Assembly (NCBI GenBank): GCA_963764585.1
Contig: CAVXTB010000007.1
Coordinates: forward strand, 62,001 to 126,000
DNA: 64,000 nucleotides
Source of the DNA: JAOPZW01 sp963764585
GTDB lineage: Bacteria > Actinomycetota > Thermoleophilia > Solirubrobacterales > Solirubrobacteraceae
Direction: 5' to 3'
The position numbers were made by a program, and so were the translations under genes. Each line of letters starts with the position of its first letter. Position 1 is the first letter of the stretch. The notes under the pieces were generated by a model that saw only the letters and a list, made by a program, of their open reading frames with translations, made no database searches and was not told where the DNA came from. Below are positions 15,980-25,506 of the stretch, piece after piece.

Positions 15980-17196
15980 CCACCGCTCCCGTCACGTCAG
16001 CGGCGCCGGCTTCGACCGGCGCCGCGCGCCGCCGCATCGGCATCGGGCTGATCGGCTTCGGCTGGCTGGGGCAGGCCCACAGCCGCTCGATGCTGCGCAT
16101 CCCTACGCTCTTCGCGGAGCGCTCGTTCGATCCCGAGCTGGTCGTCTGCAGCGACACGGTGCCCGATCGCCTCGACGCGGCCCTGTCCTCGTTCGGCTAC
16201 GCGCGGGCGGCGGCCGATTGGCGCGCGGTGATCGACGACGCGGCCGTCGACGTCATCTTCGTGACCGCGCCGAACATGCTCCACCTCGAGCTGATCGAGG
16301 CGGCGGCGCAGGCGGGAAAGCACGTGTTCTGCGAGAAGCCGGTCGGCGGGACGCCCGCGCAGACCGTCCGCGCCGAGCGCGTCGCGCGGCACGCCGGCGT
16401 CACGACGGGCGTCGGCTACAACTACCGCTGGGCGCCGCTCGTGCGCTACGCCGCGCAGCTCATCGCCGACGGCCGGCTGGGCGAGATCACCAACTATCGC
16501 GGGCGCTTCTTCTCGATGTACGGCAGCGATCCGCTCGGCCTGCTGTCGTGGCGATTCCTCGTCGAGCAGGGTGGCCACGGCGTCACGAGCGATCTCATGA
16601 GCCACTCGGTCGACCTCGCGCACATGCTGCTCGGTCCGATCACGCGCGTGGTCGGGACCACGGCGACCTTCATCGCCGAACGGCCGATCGCCGTCCCGGG
16701 CCAGGGGCATTATGGGCGCGGCGCGCCCGACGACCCGCGCGGCGCGGTGACCAACGAGGACTACGCCGGCATGCTGTGCGAGTTCGCCGGCGGCGCGCGC
16801 GGCACCTTCGAGGCGAGCCGCACGATCGTCGGCCCCGAGAGCCAGAACGCGTTCGACGTCTACGGGACGCGCGGCGCGTTGGGTTGGAACCTCGAGCAGC
16901 TCAACGAGCTGCAGCTCTACCTCGCCGAGGACGAGCTCCACACCGGCTACCGCACGGTCTTCGGCGGCGATCGCTTCCCCTACCACGGCGCGTTCGTGCC
17001 CGGCAGTGCCAACGGCATCGGCTTCGAGGACCTCGTCGCCATCGAGGACTTCGAGTTCTGCCGCGCGATCGCCGAGGATCGGCCGTTCAGCCCGGGCTTT
17101 GCCGAGGCGGTCGAGTGGGTCTCCGTCCAGGCGGCGCTCCTGCGCTCCGCGGACAGCGGGACCTGGGAGGACGTCGTCTCGCTGCGGGAGGACTGA
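15976..17196 (+). CDS. Gfo/Idh/MocA family oxidoreductase
   Basis: 406 residues; GTG start overlaps the ATPase stop (GTGA). An N-terminal Rossmann domain has IGIGLIGFGWLGQAHSRSM, the family motif FCEKPVGG follows, and the C-terminal alpha/beta domain contains GVTSDLMSHSVDLAHMLLG. Such enzymes oxidise a sugar or cyclitol hydroxyl with NAD(P). It is distinct from the next gene, which is the better IolG, so this one may act on another inositol isomer (scyllo or chiro) or a methylated inositol. Substrate is inferred only from the operon. Confidence 0.88.
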   Translation: MTTAPVTSAAPASTGAARRRIGIGLIGFGWLGQAHSRSMLRIPTLFAERSFDPELVVCSDTVPDRLDAALSSFGYARAAADWRAVIDDAAVDVIFVTAPNMLHLELIEAAAQAGKHVFCEKPVGGTPAQTVRAERVARHAGVTTGVGYNYRWAPLVRYAAQLIADGRLGEITNYRGRFFSMYGSDPLGLLSWRFLVEQGGHGVTSDLMSHSVDLAHMLLGPITRVVGTTATFIAERPIAVPGQGHYGRGAPDDPRGAVTNEDYAGMLCEFAGGARGTFEASRTIVGPESQNAFDVYGTRGALGWNLEQLNELQLYLAEDELHTGYRTVFGGDRFPYHGAFVPGSANGIGFEDLVAIEDFEFCRAIAEDRPFSPGFAEAVEWVSVQAALLRSADSGTWEDVVSLRED

Positions 17197-18281
17197 TGCA
17201 AACCACGCGGACGACGACCGTGCGCTTCGGGGTGATCGGCGTCGGGCGCATCGGGCGCATGCACGCCGAGCTGCTGGCGCGCCAGGTGCCGGGCGCGGCG
17301 CTGGCGATGGTGCACGACGCGTTCCCGCAGGCCGCCGAGGAGGTCGGCGCCGAGCTCGGCGTGCCGGTCGCCGGCGGCGTCGAGGAGCTGCTGGCGTCGT
17401 CCGACGTCGACGCCGTGGCCATCTGCGCGTCGACCGAGACGCACGCCGACCTGCTCGTGGCCGCCGCGAGGGCGGGCAAGCCGGCGTTCTGCGAGAAGCC
17501 GATCTCGCTCGACCTGCCCGAGGTCGATCGCGCGCTCGCGGCGATCGAGGAGGCCGGCGTGCCGGTGCAGATCGGCTTCAACCGCCGCTTCGATCCCGCG
17601 CACGAGTCGGTCGCCCGCGCGGTGGCCGACGGCACGATCGGCGAGGTGCGGCTGGTGCGGATCTCCAGCCGCGACCCGGCGCCGCCGCCGATGGAGTACG
17701 TCCGCGGATCGGGCGGGATCTTCCTCGACATGACCATCCACGACTTCGACATGGCGCGCTACGTGACCGGCAGCGAGGTGGTCGAGGTCTTCGCCCGTGG
17801 CGCGGTGCGCGTGGACCCGGGGTTCGCGGAGGCGGGCGACGTCGACACCGCCGTGGTGATGCTGGTCCACGAGAACGGCTGCATGACGGTCATCGACAAC
17901 AGCCGCGAGGCCGCCTACGGCTACGACCAGCGCGTCGAGGCGTTCGGCGCGCTCGGCATGGCGGCCTCCGAGAACCCGCTCGCGCACACCGGCGTCGTGC
18001 GCACGGCGGCCGGCACGAGCGCGCCGGCGCTGCCGTACTTCTACCTCGAGCGCTACGTGCCGTCGTACGTGCGCGAGTGGGAGGCGTTCGTCGCGGCGCT
18101 GCGCGACGAGCACGCGCCGACGGTCGGCCCGGCCGACGGGCGCGCGCCGCTCGTCATCGGCCTGGCGGCGTGGCGGTCCCTGCGCGAGAACCGGCCGGTG
18201 ACGATCGCCGAGGTCGACTCGCCCCCGTCCACACCGGACAAGGGTCCGCAGCCACCAGGAGGGGGGACCCCGTGGGCCTGA
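17196..18281 (+). CDS. iolG: myo-Inositol 2-dehydrogenase, IolG
   Basis: 361 residues. IolG oxidises myo-inositol to 2-keto-myo-inositol with NAD (EC 1.1.1.18), the first catabolic step. Rossmann motif FGVIGVGRIGRMHAE, CEKPISLDLPEVD, IGFNRRFDPAH and the catalytic-region signature GIFLDMTIHDFDMARY all match IolG closely. The ATG shares one base with the previous stop (TGATG). The last 20 residues are a Pro-rich tail not expected in IolG. Product feeds IolE, encoded at the operon head. Confidence 0.9.
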   Translation: MQTTRTTTVRFGVIGVGRIGRMHAELLARQVPGAALAMVHDAFPQAAEEVGAELGVPVAGGVEELLASSDVDAVAICASTETHADLLVAAARAGKPAFCEKPISLDLPEVDRALAAIEEAGVPVQIGFNRRFDPAHESVARAVADGTIGEVRLVRISSRDPAPPPMEYVRGSGGIFLDMTIHDFDMARYVTGSEVVEVFARGAVRVDPGFAEAGDVDTAVVMLVHENGCMTVIDNSREAAYGYDQRVEAFGALGMAASENPLAHTGVVRTAAGTSAPALPYFYLERYVPSYVREWEAFVAALRDEHAPTVGPADGRAPLVIGLAAWRSLRENRPVTIAEVDSPPSTPDKGPQPPGGGTPWA

Positions 18282-19087
18282 CAGATCCCTTCGAGGGGCA
18301 GCGGCTCGCCGGCAAGGTGCTCGTCGTCACGGGCAGCACCCAAGGGCTCGGCGCAGCGATCGCGCGGCGCGCGGCGAGCCTCGGCGCGGCGGCGATCGTG
18401 GTGTGCGGGCGCGATCGCGAGCGCGGCGAGGCGGTGCGCGACGAGCTTGGCTGCGAGGCGCTCTTCGTCTCCGCCGATCTCGCCGACCCGGCGCAGTGCC
18501 GCGCGATCGTGCACGCCTGCGACGAGCGCTTCGGCTCGCTCGACGGCCTCGTCAACGCGGCGGGGCTGAGCACCCGCGGCACGCTCGACGACACGAGCGT
18601 CGAGCTGTGGGACCGGCTCTTCGCGGTCAACGTCCGCGCCCCGTTCGTGCTCATGCAGGAGGCCGCGCGCGTCATGCGCCGCGCGGGCGCCGGCGGCAGC
18701 ATCGTCAACATCATCACGATGGCCAGCCACGGCGGCGAGCCCGCGCTCACCGGCTACTCGGCCTCGAAGGCCGCGCTGGCGACGCTCACGCGCAACGCCG
18801 GCTACCAGCTGCAGCCCGACCGCATCCGCGTCAACGGCCTGAACATCGGGTGGACCGCAACCGAGGGCGAGCACGCGGTGCAGACGGGCAGCGGCGCGCC
18901 GGCCGATTGGCGGGCCGCGGCCGACGCGAGCCGCCCGTTCGGCCGCCTGCTCGCGCCCGAGGACATCGCCCCGATGGTCACCTACCTGCTCAGCGACGCG
19001 GCGGCGATGGTCACGGGCTCGGTCATCGACTTCGACCAGACCGTGCACGGTCCGTACGGCGCGCACGTGGCGGCGGTGCCGGCATGA
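18272..19087 (+). CDS. Short-chain dehydrogenase/reductase (SDR)
   Basis: 271 residues from a GTG preceded by AGGAGGGGGG; it overlaps iolG by 10 bases. Classical SDR: cofactor motif TGSTQGLGAAIA, NAAG in LVNAAGLST, catalytic Ser in NIITMASHGG and Y-x3-K in GYSASKAAL. Not an IolE/D/B homologue. In this operon it probably oxidises or epimerises an inositol isomer or an inosose. SDRs are often found in such clusters, but the substrate is not shown. Confidence 0.88.
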   Translation: MGLTDPFEGQRLAGKVLVVTGSTQGLGAAIARRAASLGAAAIVVCGRDRERGEAVRDELGCEALFVSADLADPAQCRAIVHACDERFGSLDGLVNAAGLSTRGTLDDTSVELWDRLFAVNVRAPFVLMQEAARVMRRAGAGGSIVNIITMASHGGEPALTGYSASKAALATLTRNAGYQLQPDRIRVNGLNIGWTATEGEHAVQTGSGAPADWRAAADASRPFGRLLAPEDIAPMVTYLLSDAAAMVTGSVIDFDQTVHGPYGAHVAAVPA

Positions 19088-19998
19088 AGGTGTGGCTCAC
19101 CGGCGCGAGCGGCTTCGTCGGCTCGAACGTCGTGCGCGTGTTCGGGCAGCGCGGGGGCGAGCTGCGCGGGCCGGCGCGCGCCGAGGTCGACGTGACCGAC
19201 GCGGGCGCGGTGCTGCGCGACGTCGAGGCCTTCGCGCCCGACGCGATCGTGCACTGCGCGATCCTCAACGATCCGGCGGCGCTGGTGCGCAACCGCCGCG
19301 CGGCGTGGGACGGCTACGTCGGCGCGACGCGCAACGTCGTCGACGCGGCCAACGCCGTCGGCGCGCACGTCGTGCTCGTGTCGACCGACTGGGTCTTCGA
19401 CGGCACCCAGGGCGGCGCGACCGAGGACGAGCCGCCCAACCCGATCAACGCCTACGGCTTCCTGAAGGCGGCCAGCGAGATCGTCGTCCGCGAGCGCGCG
19501 CAGCGCGGCGCGGTGGCGCGGATCGCCGGGGTCAACGGCGTGCACTGGGCGCGGGTGGGTGGGGGTGGCCTTCCGCGCGAGCAGGACGCGGGCTTCGGCT
19601 ACCTCGTGCTCTCGATCGTCGAGGCGCTGCGCGCGGGGCGGCCGTTCACGGTGTGGGAGAGTCCGAAGATCAACGAGATCGCCACTCCCACGCTGGCCAG
19701 CGACGCCGCCGAGCTGATGTGGCGGCTGATCGAGCGCGGCCTGACCGGCACCTTCCACTGCTGCGGCGGCGAGTCGGTGCATCGCGTCGAGCTCGCGCGC
19801 CGCGCTGCGGCTGCGTTCGGGCTCGACGAGGCGCTGCTGCGGACCGGCCCGCCCGATCCGGCGGTGCTCGCGGGCGGGCGTGTGCCGCACGACACGAGCC
19901 TCGACGCGCGCGCGACCGCGGCGGCGCTCGACGTGGAGCTGCCGGGCGTGGATGCGATGCTCGCGCGCCTGGGCGATCAGCTGGCGGTGATGGCGTGA
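19084..19998 (+). CDS. RmlD-like NAD(P)-dependent sugar reductase/epimerase
   Basis: 304 residues, overlapping the SDR stop as ATGA. Extended SDR of the dTDP-4-dehydrorhamnose reductase (RmlD) type: WLTGASGFVGSNVVRVFG, VDVTDAGAV, LVSTDWVFDG, and Y-x3-K in NAYGFLKAASE. In RmlD the segment before the Tyr is similar (PxNxYGxSK). An RmlD function in rhamnose synthesis is unlikely here because no rml neighbours exist; a role in inositol isomer processing is more likely by context. Confidence 0.82.
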   Translation: MKVWLTGASGFVGSNVVRVFGQRGGELRGPARAEVDVTDAGAVLRDVEAFAPDAIVHCAILNDPAALVRNRRAAWDGYVGATRNVVDAANAVGAHVVLVSTDWVFDGTQGGATEDEPPNPINAYGFLKAASEIVVRERAQRGAVARIAGVNGVHWARVGGGGLPREQDAGFGYLVLSIVEALRAGRPFTVWESPKINEIATPTLASDAAELMWRLIERGLTGTFHCCGGESVHRVELARRAAAAFGLDEALLRTGPPDPAVLAGGRVPHDTSLDARATAAALDVELPGVDAMLARLGDQLAVMA

Positions 19999-20933
19999 CG
20001 CCGTTCGACCTCATCACCATGGGCCGCGTCGGCGTCGACCTCTACCCCGAGCAGATCGGCGTGCACCTCGCCGACGTGCGCACCTTCGCCAAGTCGCTGG
20101 GCGGCAGCGCCACGAACGTCGCCGTCGCGGCGGCGCGGCTCGGCGCGCGATCGGCGGTCATCACCAAGGTCGGCGACGATCCGTTCGGCCCGTACGTCCG
20201 CGACGCGCTGCGCGGCTTCGGCGTCGATCCGCGCTTCGTCGGCACGCACCCGACGCTGCGGACCCCGGTCGTGTTCTGCGAGATCTTCCCGCCCGACGAC
20301 TTCCCGCTGCTCTTCTACCGCGAGCCGACGGCGCCCGACATGACGCTGACGGTCGACGAGCTCGACCTCGACGCGATCCGTGCCGCGCGCGTCTTCTGGA
20401 CGACCGGCACGGGGCTGTCGGCCGAGCCGAGCCGGTCGGCAACGCTGGCGGCGCTGAGCGCGCGCGACGGCGGCGACGGCATCACCGTCCACGACCTCGA
20501 CCACCGGCCGATGTTCTGGACCGACGAGTCGCAGGCCGGCGTGTGGGCGCGCGAGGCGCTGAAGCACGCGACCGTCGCGGTGGGCAACCGCGACGAGGTC
20601 GCGGTCGCGGTCGACACGCGCGAGCCGCACGCGGCGTCGGCGGCGCTGCTCGACCTCGGCGTCGAGGTCGCGATCGTCAAGCAGGGCCCCGACGGCGTGC
20701 TCGTGCGCACGGCCGACGGCGTCGTCGAGGTCCCGCCGGTCGAGGTCGAGGTCGTCAACGGCCTCGGCGCCGGCGACGCGTTCGGCGGCGCGCTCGTCTA
20801 CGGCCTGCTGCAGGGCTGGGAGCCGGCGCGCGCCGTGCGCCTGGCCAACGCGGCCGGCGCCTACGTGGCGTCGAAGCTCGCGTGCGCCGACGACATGCCC
20901 ACCCTCGATCAGTTGCAGGAGGTGCCCGCATGA
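19995..20933 (+). CDS. iolC: 5-dehydro-2-deoxygluconokinase, IolC
   Basis: 312 residues; GTG start overlaps the previous stop (GTGA). PfkB/ribokinase family: N-terminal TMGRVGVDLYPEQ, the GG signature SLGGSATNVAVAAARLG, and the C-terminal ATP/anion-hole motif NGLGAGDAFGGALVYGL with the catalytic Asp. The DLYPEQIG start is characteristic of IolC. It phosphorylates 5-dehydro-2-deoxygluconate (EC 2.7.1.92), whose aldolase (IolJ) is not in this window. Confidence 0.9.
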   Translation: MTPFDLITMGRVGVDLYPEQIGVHLADVRTFAKSLGGSATNVAVAAARLGARSAVITKVGDDPFGPYVRDALRGFGVDPRFVGTHPTLRTPVVFCEIFPPDDFPLLFYREPTAPDMTLTVDELDLDAIRAARVFWTTGTGLSAEPSRSATLAALSARDGGDGITVHDLDHRPMFWTDESQAGVWAREALKHATVAVGNRDEVAVAVDTREPHAASAALLDLGVEVAIVKQGPDGVLVRTADGVVEVPPVEVEVVNGLGAGDAFGGALVYGLLQGWEPARAVRLANAAGAYVASKLACADDMPTLDQLQEVPA

Positions 20934-22827
20934 GGCTGACCGTCGCCCAAGCCCTCGTCCGCTTCCTCGCCGCCCAGCGCGTCGAGCGCGACGGCGAGCG
21001 CCACCGCTTCTTCGCCGGCTGCTTCGGCATCTTCGGCCACGGCAACGTCGCCGGCATCGGGCAGGCGCTGCAGCAGCACGCCGACGCGCTGCCCTTCCAC
21101 CAGGCCCGCAACGAGCAGGCGATGGTCCACATCGCCTCCGGCTACGCGCGCCAGCGCAACCGGCTGGCGACGTTCGCGTGCACGACCTCGGTCGGGCCGG
21201 GCGCGACGAACATGGTCACCGGCGCCGCGCTGGCGACGATCAACCGCCTGCCGGTGCTGCTGCTGCCCGGCGACACCTTCGCCACCCGCACGCCGCACCC
21301 GGTGCTCCAGCAGCTCGAGGTGCCCCACGACGCGACGGTCTCGGTCAACGACTGCCTGCGGCCGGTGTCGCGCTACTTCGAGCGGGTCGAGCGCCCCGAG
21401 CAGCTCGTGCCCGCGGCCCTGGAGGCGATGCGGGTGCTGACCGATCCGGCCGACGCCGGCGCGGTGACGCTGGCGATGCCCGAGGACGTGCAGACCGAGG
21501 CCTTCGAGGTCCCCGAGGCGTTCCTGGAGGAGCGCACGTGGACGATCTACCGCCGGCCGCCCGCGCCCGAGGCGCTCGCGCGCGCCGCCACGATGATCCG
21601 CGGCGCCGAGCGCCCGCTGATCGTCGCCGGCGGCGGCGTCATCTACAGCGAGGCGACCGCGGCGCTGCGAGCGTTCGCGCAGGACACCGGCATCCCGGTG
21701 TGCGAGACGCAGGCAGGCCGCGGCGCGCTGCCGTCCGACCACCCGCTCTCGCTCGGCGCCGTCGGCGCGACCGGCACCGCAGCCGCCAACCGGCTGGCCC
21801 GCGACGCCGACCTCGTCATCGGCATCGGCACGCGCTGGAGCGACTTCACGACCGCGTCGAAGTCGGCCTTCCAGCTGCCCCACGTGCGCTTCGTCAACGT
21901 CAACGTCGCGGCGTTCGACGCGGCCAAGCACAGCGCCCTGCCGGTGGAGGCCGACGCGCGCGCGGCGCTCGACGCGCTGCGCGAGGCGCTTGCCGGCTGG
22001 CGCGCCGACAAGGCGTGGAGCGCGCGCGCCACCGACGAGGCACGCGCGTTCGGCGAGGAGGTCGCGCGGCTCGTCGCCCCCGCCGAGGGGCTGCCCCACC
22101 AGGCCGCGGTCATCGGCGCGATCAACGACGCCGCGGGCGAGACAGGCGTGGTGGTGTGCGCCGCCGGCTCGGCGCCGGGCGACCTGCACAAGCTCTGGCG
22201 CGCCCGCGACCCCGCCGGCAAGGGCTACCACGTCGAGTACGGCTACTCGTGCATGGGCTACGAGATCCCGGGCGGGATGGGCGTCAAGCTCGCCGCGCCC
22301 GAGCGCGACGTCTTCGTCTTCGTCGGCGACGGCTCGTACCTGATGATGCCCGGCGACCTCGCCACGGCCGTGGCCGAGGACATCGGCATCGTCGTGGTCA
22401 TCGTCGACAACGGCGGCTACGCCTCGATCGGCGCGCTGTCGCGGTCGGTCGGCTCGTCGGGCTTCGGCACCCATTACCGCCGCCCGGAGAACGGCGGCCC
22501 GCCGCTCGACGCGCCCGACGCGACCGGGCCGGCGGCGCCGCTGCAGGCATCGCACGTCGACCTCGCTGCCAACGCGGAAGCCTCGGCGTGCGGGTGCTGC
22601 GGGCGACGTCGATCGACGAGCTGCGCGCCGCGCTGGACGAGGCGCGCCGCGACGGCGGCCCGGTCGCCGTGTACATCGAGGTCGACCGCTACGCGGGCGT
22701 CCCCAGCTACGAGAGCTGGTGGGACGTGCCCGTCGCCGAGGTGTCGGACAGCGAGGCGGTGCGTGCCGCGCGTGCCGAGTACGAGCGCGCGCGCACGGCG
22801 CAGCGCCGGTACGTGGAGACGCCGTGA
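20930..22827 (+). pseudogene. iolD: iolD, 3D-(3,5/4)-trihydroxycyclohexane-1,2-dione hydrolase, interrupted by a single-base frameshift
   Basis: IolD is a ThDP enzyme that opens the cyclohexanedione ring to 5-deoxy-glucuronate (EC 3.7.1.22). From the ATG (ATGA overlap with iolC) the frame encodes about 549 good residues: FAGCFGIFGHGNVAG, the ThDP Glu region, and the metal motif GDGSYLMMPGDLATAV. At about 22576-22581 (AACGCGGAAGCCTC) the frame slips. One added base would give NAESLGVRVLRATSIDELRA and continue 82 codons to the TGA at 22827. Corrected length is 632 residues, close to the usual 637. Without correction the frame runs on into unrelated sequence. Either a fresh lesion or a sequencing error. 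Confidence 0.85.
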
Positions 22828-23606
22828 GCCACCTGCTCGTCCGGCCGCACGAGCCGGCCGCCGACGGCACGATCCTCACCGTGTCGCCCGAGTCGGCCGG
22901 CTGGGGCTACGTCGGCTTCGAGGTCCTCTCCCTCGATGCTGGCCGTACCGCGCGGCGAGGCACCGAGGGGAAGGAGCTGTGCGTCGTCGTGGTCGCCGGC
23001 ACCTGCCGCGTCTCGTCGGAGCACGGCGCGTGGGAGATCGGCGGGCGGCCGGATCCCTGGAGCGGCCCGCCCGGGGCGGCGTACCTGCCGCCGGGCACGA
23101 CCGTCGAGCTCAGCGGCTCCGGCGAGGTCGCCCTCTGCTGGGCGCCGGCGAACGGGGGCGCGCCCGCGCGGGTGCTCGAGCCCGGCGCCGTCGAGGTGCG
23201 CGGGCGCGACAGCTTCGAGCGCCGGATTCACAACATCCTCATGCGCGACGAGCCGGCCGACTCGCTGCTCGTCACCGAGGTGCTCACCCCCGGCGGGCAC
23301 TGGTCGAGCTACCCTCCGCACAAGCACGACCGCGACGCCATGCCCGACGAGTCGTTCCTGGAGGAGACCTACTACCACCGCGTCGTCCCCGCGCACGGCT
23401 TCGGCCTGCAGCGCGTGTACACGGCCGACGGCTCGCTCGACGAGAGCGTGGCGTTCGGCGACCGCGACACCGTGCTCGTACCCCGCGGCTACCACACCGT
23501 CTCGGCGCCGCCGGGCTACGACCTCTACTACCTCAACGTCATGGCCGGGCCGACGCGCGCCTGGGCCATCTCCAACGACCCCAACCACGAATGGATGCTG
23601 CGATGA
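22824..23606 (+). CDS. iolB: 5-deoxy-glucuronate isomerase, IolB
   Basis: 260 residues; GTG overlaps the iolD stop (GTGA). IolB converts 5-deoxy-D-glucuronate to 5-dehydro-2-deoxy-D-gluconate (EC 5.3.1.30). It is a double cupin: the family metal-site motif is SSYPPHKHDRD, with partner residues in EETYYHRV and PRGYHTVSAPPGYDLYYLNV near the C-terminus. It supplies the substrate of the IolC kinase two genes upstream. Confidence 0.93.
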   Translation: MSHLLVRPHEPAADGTILTVSPESAGWGYVGFEVLSLDAGRTARRGTEGKELCVVVVAGTCRVSSEHGAWEIGGRPDPWSGPPGAAYLPPGTTVELSGSGEVALCWAPANGGAPARVLEPGAVEVRGRDSFERRIHNILMRDEPADSLLVTEVLTPGGHWSSYPPHKHDRDAMPDESFLEETYYHRVVPAHGFGLQRVYTADGSLDESVAFGDRDTVLVPRGYHTVSAPPGYDLYYLNVMAGPTRAWAISNDPNHEWMLR

Positions 23607-25117
23607 GTGCTGCCACCACCCCCTCCGTTCGCCTGCTCGACAACTACATCGGCGGCAAGTGGACGCCCGCCACGGGCACCGACGAGCTCGACGTGACGAA
23701 CCCCGCGACCGGCGAGGCGCTCGCCCGCGTTCCGCTGTCGTCGACCTCCGACCTCGACGCCGCCGTCAGCGCGGCGCGCGCGGCGCTGCCCGAGTGGCGC
23801 GCGGTGAGCGTCATCGGCCGCGCGCGGCTGCTGTTCTCGCTGCGCGAGGGCCTCGAGGCGCGCAAGGACGAGCTCGCCCGCTCGGTGACCACCGAGATGG
23901 GCAAGACGCTCGTCGACGCGACCGCCGAGGTCGCGCGCATGATCGAGATGGTCGAGGCCGCCTGCGCGATCCCGACGACGATGCAGGGCCGCATCCTCGA
24001 GGACGTCTCGACGAACATCGACGCCGAGACCGTCCGCCAGCCGGTCGGCGTGTGCGCGGCGATCGTGCCGTTCAACTTCCCGGCGATGGTGCCGTTCTGG
24101 TTCCTGCCGTTCGCGATCGGCTGTGGCAACGCGTTCGTCCTCAAGCCCTCCGAGCAGGTGCCGCTCACCCAGCAGATCGCCTTCGAGGTCCTCGACGGGC
24201 TCGGGCTGCCGCCCGGCGTCGTCAACCTCGTCAACGGCTCGCGCGAGGTCGTCGAGGGCATCCTCGACCACCCGGGCATCGACGCGGTGTCGTTCGTCGG
24301 CTCGGCCCCGGTCGCGCGGATCGTCTACGAGCGCGCCGCCAAGGCCGGCAAGCGCGTGCAGGCGCTCGGCGGGGCCAAGAACCACATGGTCGTCATGCCC
24401 GACGCCGTCATGGACAAGACGGTCGACGGCCTCATCGCCTCGGGCTTCGGCGCCGCGGGACAGCGCTGCATGGCCGGCTCGGTGATCGTCACCGTCGGCG
24501 AGGCGCACGACAAGCTCATGCCGGCGCTGCGCGAGGCGACCGAGAAGCTGCACGTCGGCGACGGGCTGAAGGACGGCGTCGACGTCGGCCCGGTCATCTC
24601 CGCCACGGCGCGCGACCGCATCCGCGAGTGGATCGACCGCGGCGTCGCGGAGGGCGCGACGCTCGCCGTCGACGGCCGCGAGCCGAACGGCGACGCGATC
24701 CCCGAGGACGGCTCGTACGTCGGCCCGACGATCCTCGACGGCGTCACGCCCGACATGGACGTCGCGCAGGAGGAGATCTTCGGCCCGGTGCTGTCGGTGA
24801 TCAACGTCGCCACGCTCGACGACGCGATCCAGGTGATCAACTCCAGCCGCTTCGGCAACGGCGTGTCGATCTTCACCGAGTCGGGCGCGTCGGTCCGCCG
24901 CTTCCGCCACGAGGTCGAGGTCGGGATGGTCGGCGTCAACATCGGCGTCGCCGCGCCGGTCGCGTTCTTCCCGTTCTCGGGCTGGAAGGACTCCTTCCTC
25001 GGCGACCTGCACGCCCACGGCCCCGACGCGGTCGAGTTCTACACGAAGAAGAAGACCGTCACGAGCCGCTGGTACGCGAGCGGGCAGGGGCACGGCGCGT
25101 ACTTCGTCGAGAGCTGA
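23603..25117 (+). CDS. mmsA: Methylmalonate-semialdehyde dehydrogenase (CoA-acylating), MmsA/IolA
   Basis: 504 residues; ATG overlaps iolB stop (ATGA). Aldehyde dehydrogenase superfamily with CoA: PVGVCAAIVPFNFPAMVPFW, SFVGSAPVARIVYERA, LGGAKNHMVVMPDA and the catalytic Cys in GQRCMAGS; C-terminal QEEIFGPVLSV. MmsA/IolA turns malonate semialdehyde, the end product of the inositol pathway, into acetyl-CoA (EC 1.2.1.27). It is the last clear inositol gene here; IolJ aldolase is absent from the window. Confidence 0.93.
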   Translation: MSAATTPSVRLLDNYIGGKWTPATGTDELDVTNPATGEALARVPLSSTSDLDAAVSAARAALPEWRAVSVIGRARLLFSLREGLEARKDELARSVTTEMGKTLVDATAEVARMIEMVEAACAIPTTMQGRILEDVSTNIDAETVRQPVGVCAAIVPFNFPAMVPFWFLPFAIGCGNAFVLKPSEQVPLTQQIAFEVLDGLGLPPGVVNLVNGSREVVEGILDHPGIDAVSFVGSAPVARIVYERAAKAGKRVQALGGAKNHMVVMPDAVMDKTVDGLIASGFGAAGQRCMAGSVIVTVGEAHDKLMPALREATEKLHVGDGLKDGVDVGPVISATARDRIREWIDRGVAEGATLAVDGREPNGDAIPEDGSYVGPTILDGVTPDMDVAQEEIFGPVLSVINVATLDDAIQVINSSRFGNGVSIFTESGASVRRFRHEVEVGMVGVNIGVAAPVAFFPFSGWKDSFLGDLHAHGPDAVEFYTKKKTVTSRWYASGQGHGAYFVES

Positions 25118-25137
25118 CGGCGACGCACGCTCCGACC

Positions 25138-25506
25138 ATGGCTGACAACGAGAAGGTCGTCATCAACCTCGCCACCGGGCTCGAGGATGCCGAGCGCGTG
25201 ACCGTCGCGTTCCTCGTCGGCGGCGCCGCCGCCGAGAAGGGCAAGGACGTCGTCATGTTCCTGACCAAGGAGGCCGTGCGGCTCGGCCTGCCGGGCATGG
25301 CCGACGCGGTCGCCTGTGAAGGCTGCCCGCCGCTGGCCCGGCTCTTCCAGCAGTACGCCGACGCCGGGGGGCAGCTCATGGTCTGCCCGATCTGCTTCCA
25401 GGCGCGCAAGCTCGAGGAGGGCCAGCTCGTCGGCAACGCCCGGCTCGGCGGCGCCACGCCACTGTGGGAGTGGATCGGCGAGGGAGCGACGGTCTTCAGC
25501 TACTGA
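25138..25506 (+). CDS. DsrE-family protein
   Basis: 122 residues. DsrE/DsrF-like fold (Pfam PF02635): INLATGLEDAERVTVAFLVGGAA, then FLTKEAVRLGLPG. Two Cys pairs are visible, ACEGCPPL near the centre and VCPICFQARK near residue 85, suggesting sulfur transfer or redox chemistry. It lies 20 bases after mmsA with no strong ribosome-binding site, and may be the last member of the operon or independent. A LuxR remnant begins at its stop codon. Function beyond the family is unknown. Confidence 0.82.
   Translation: MADNEKVVINLATGLEDAERVTVAFLVGGAAAEKGKDVVMFLTKEAVRLGLPGMADAVACEGCPPLARLFQQYADAGGQLMVCPICFQARKLEEGQLVGNARLGGATPLWEWIGEGATVFSY

Noticed and set aside
20543..25117. One continuous 1524-codon frame joining iolD and mmsA
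   Set aside because: The middle (about 22580-23600) is a wrong-frame reading of iolD and iolB caused by the iolD frameshift. Motifs support separate iolD, iolB and mmsA.
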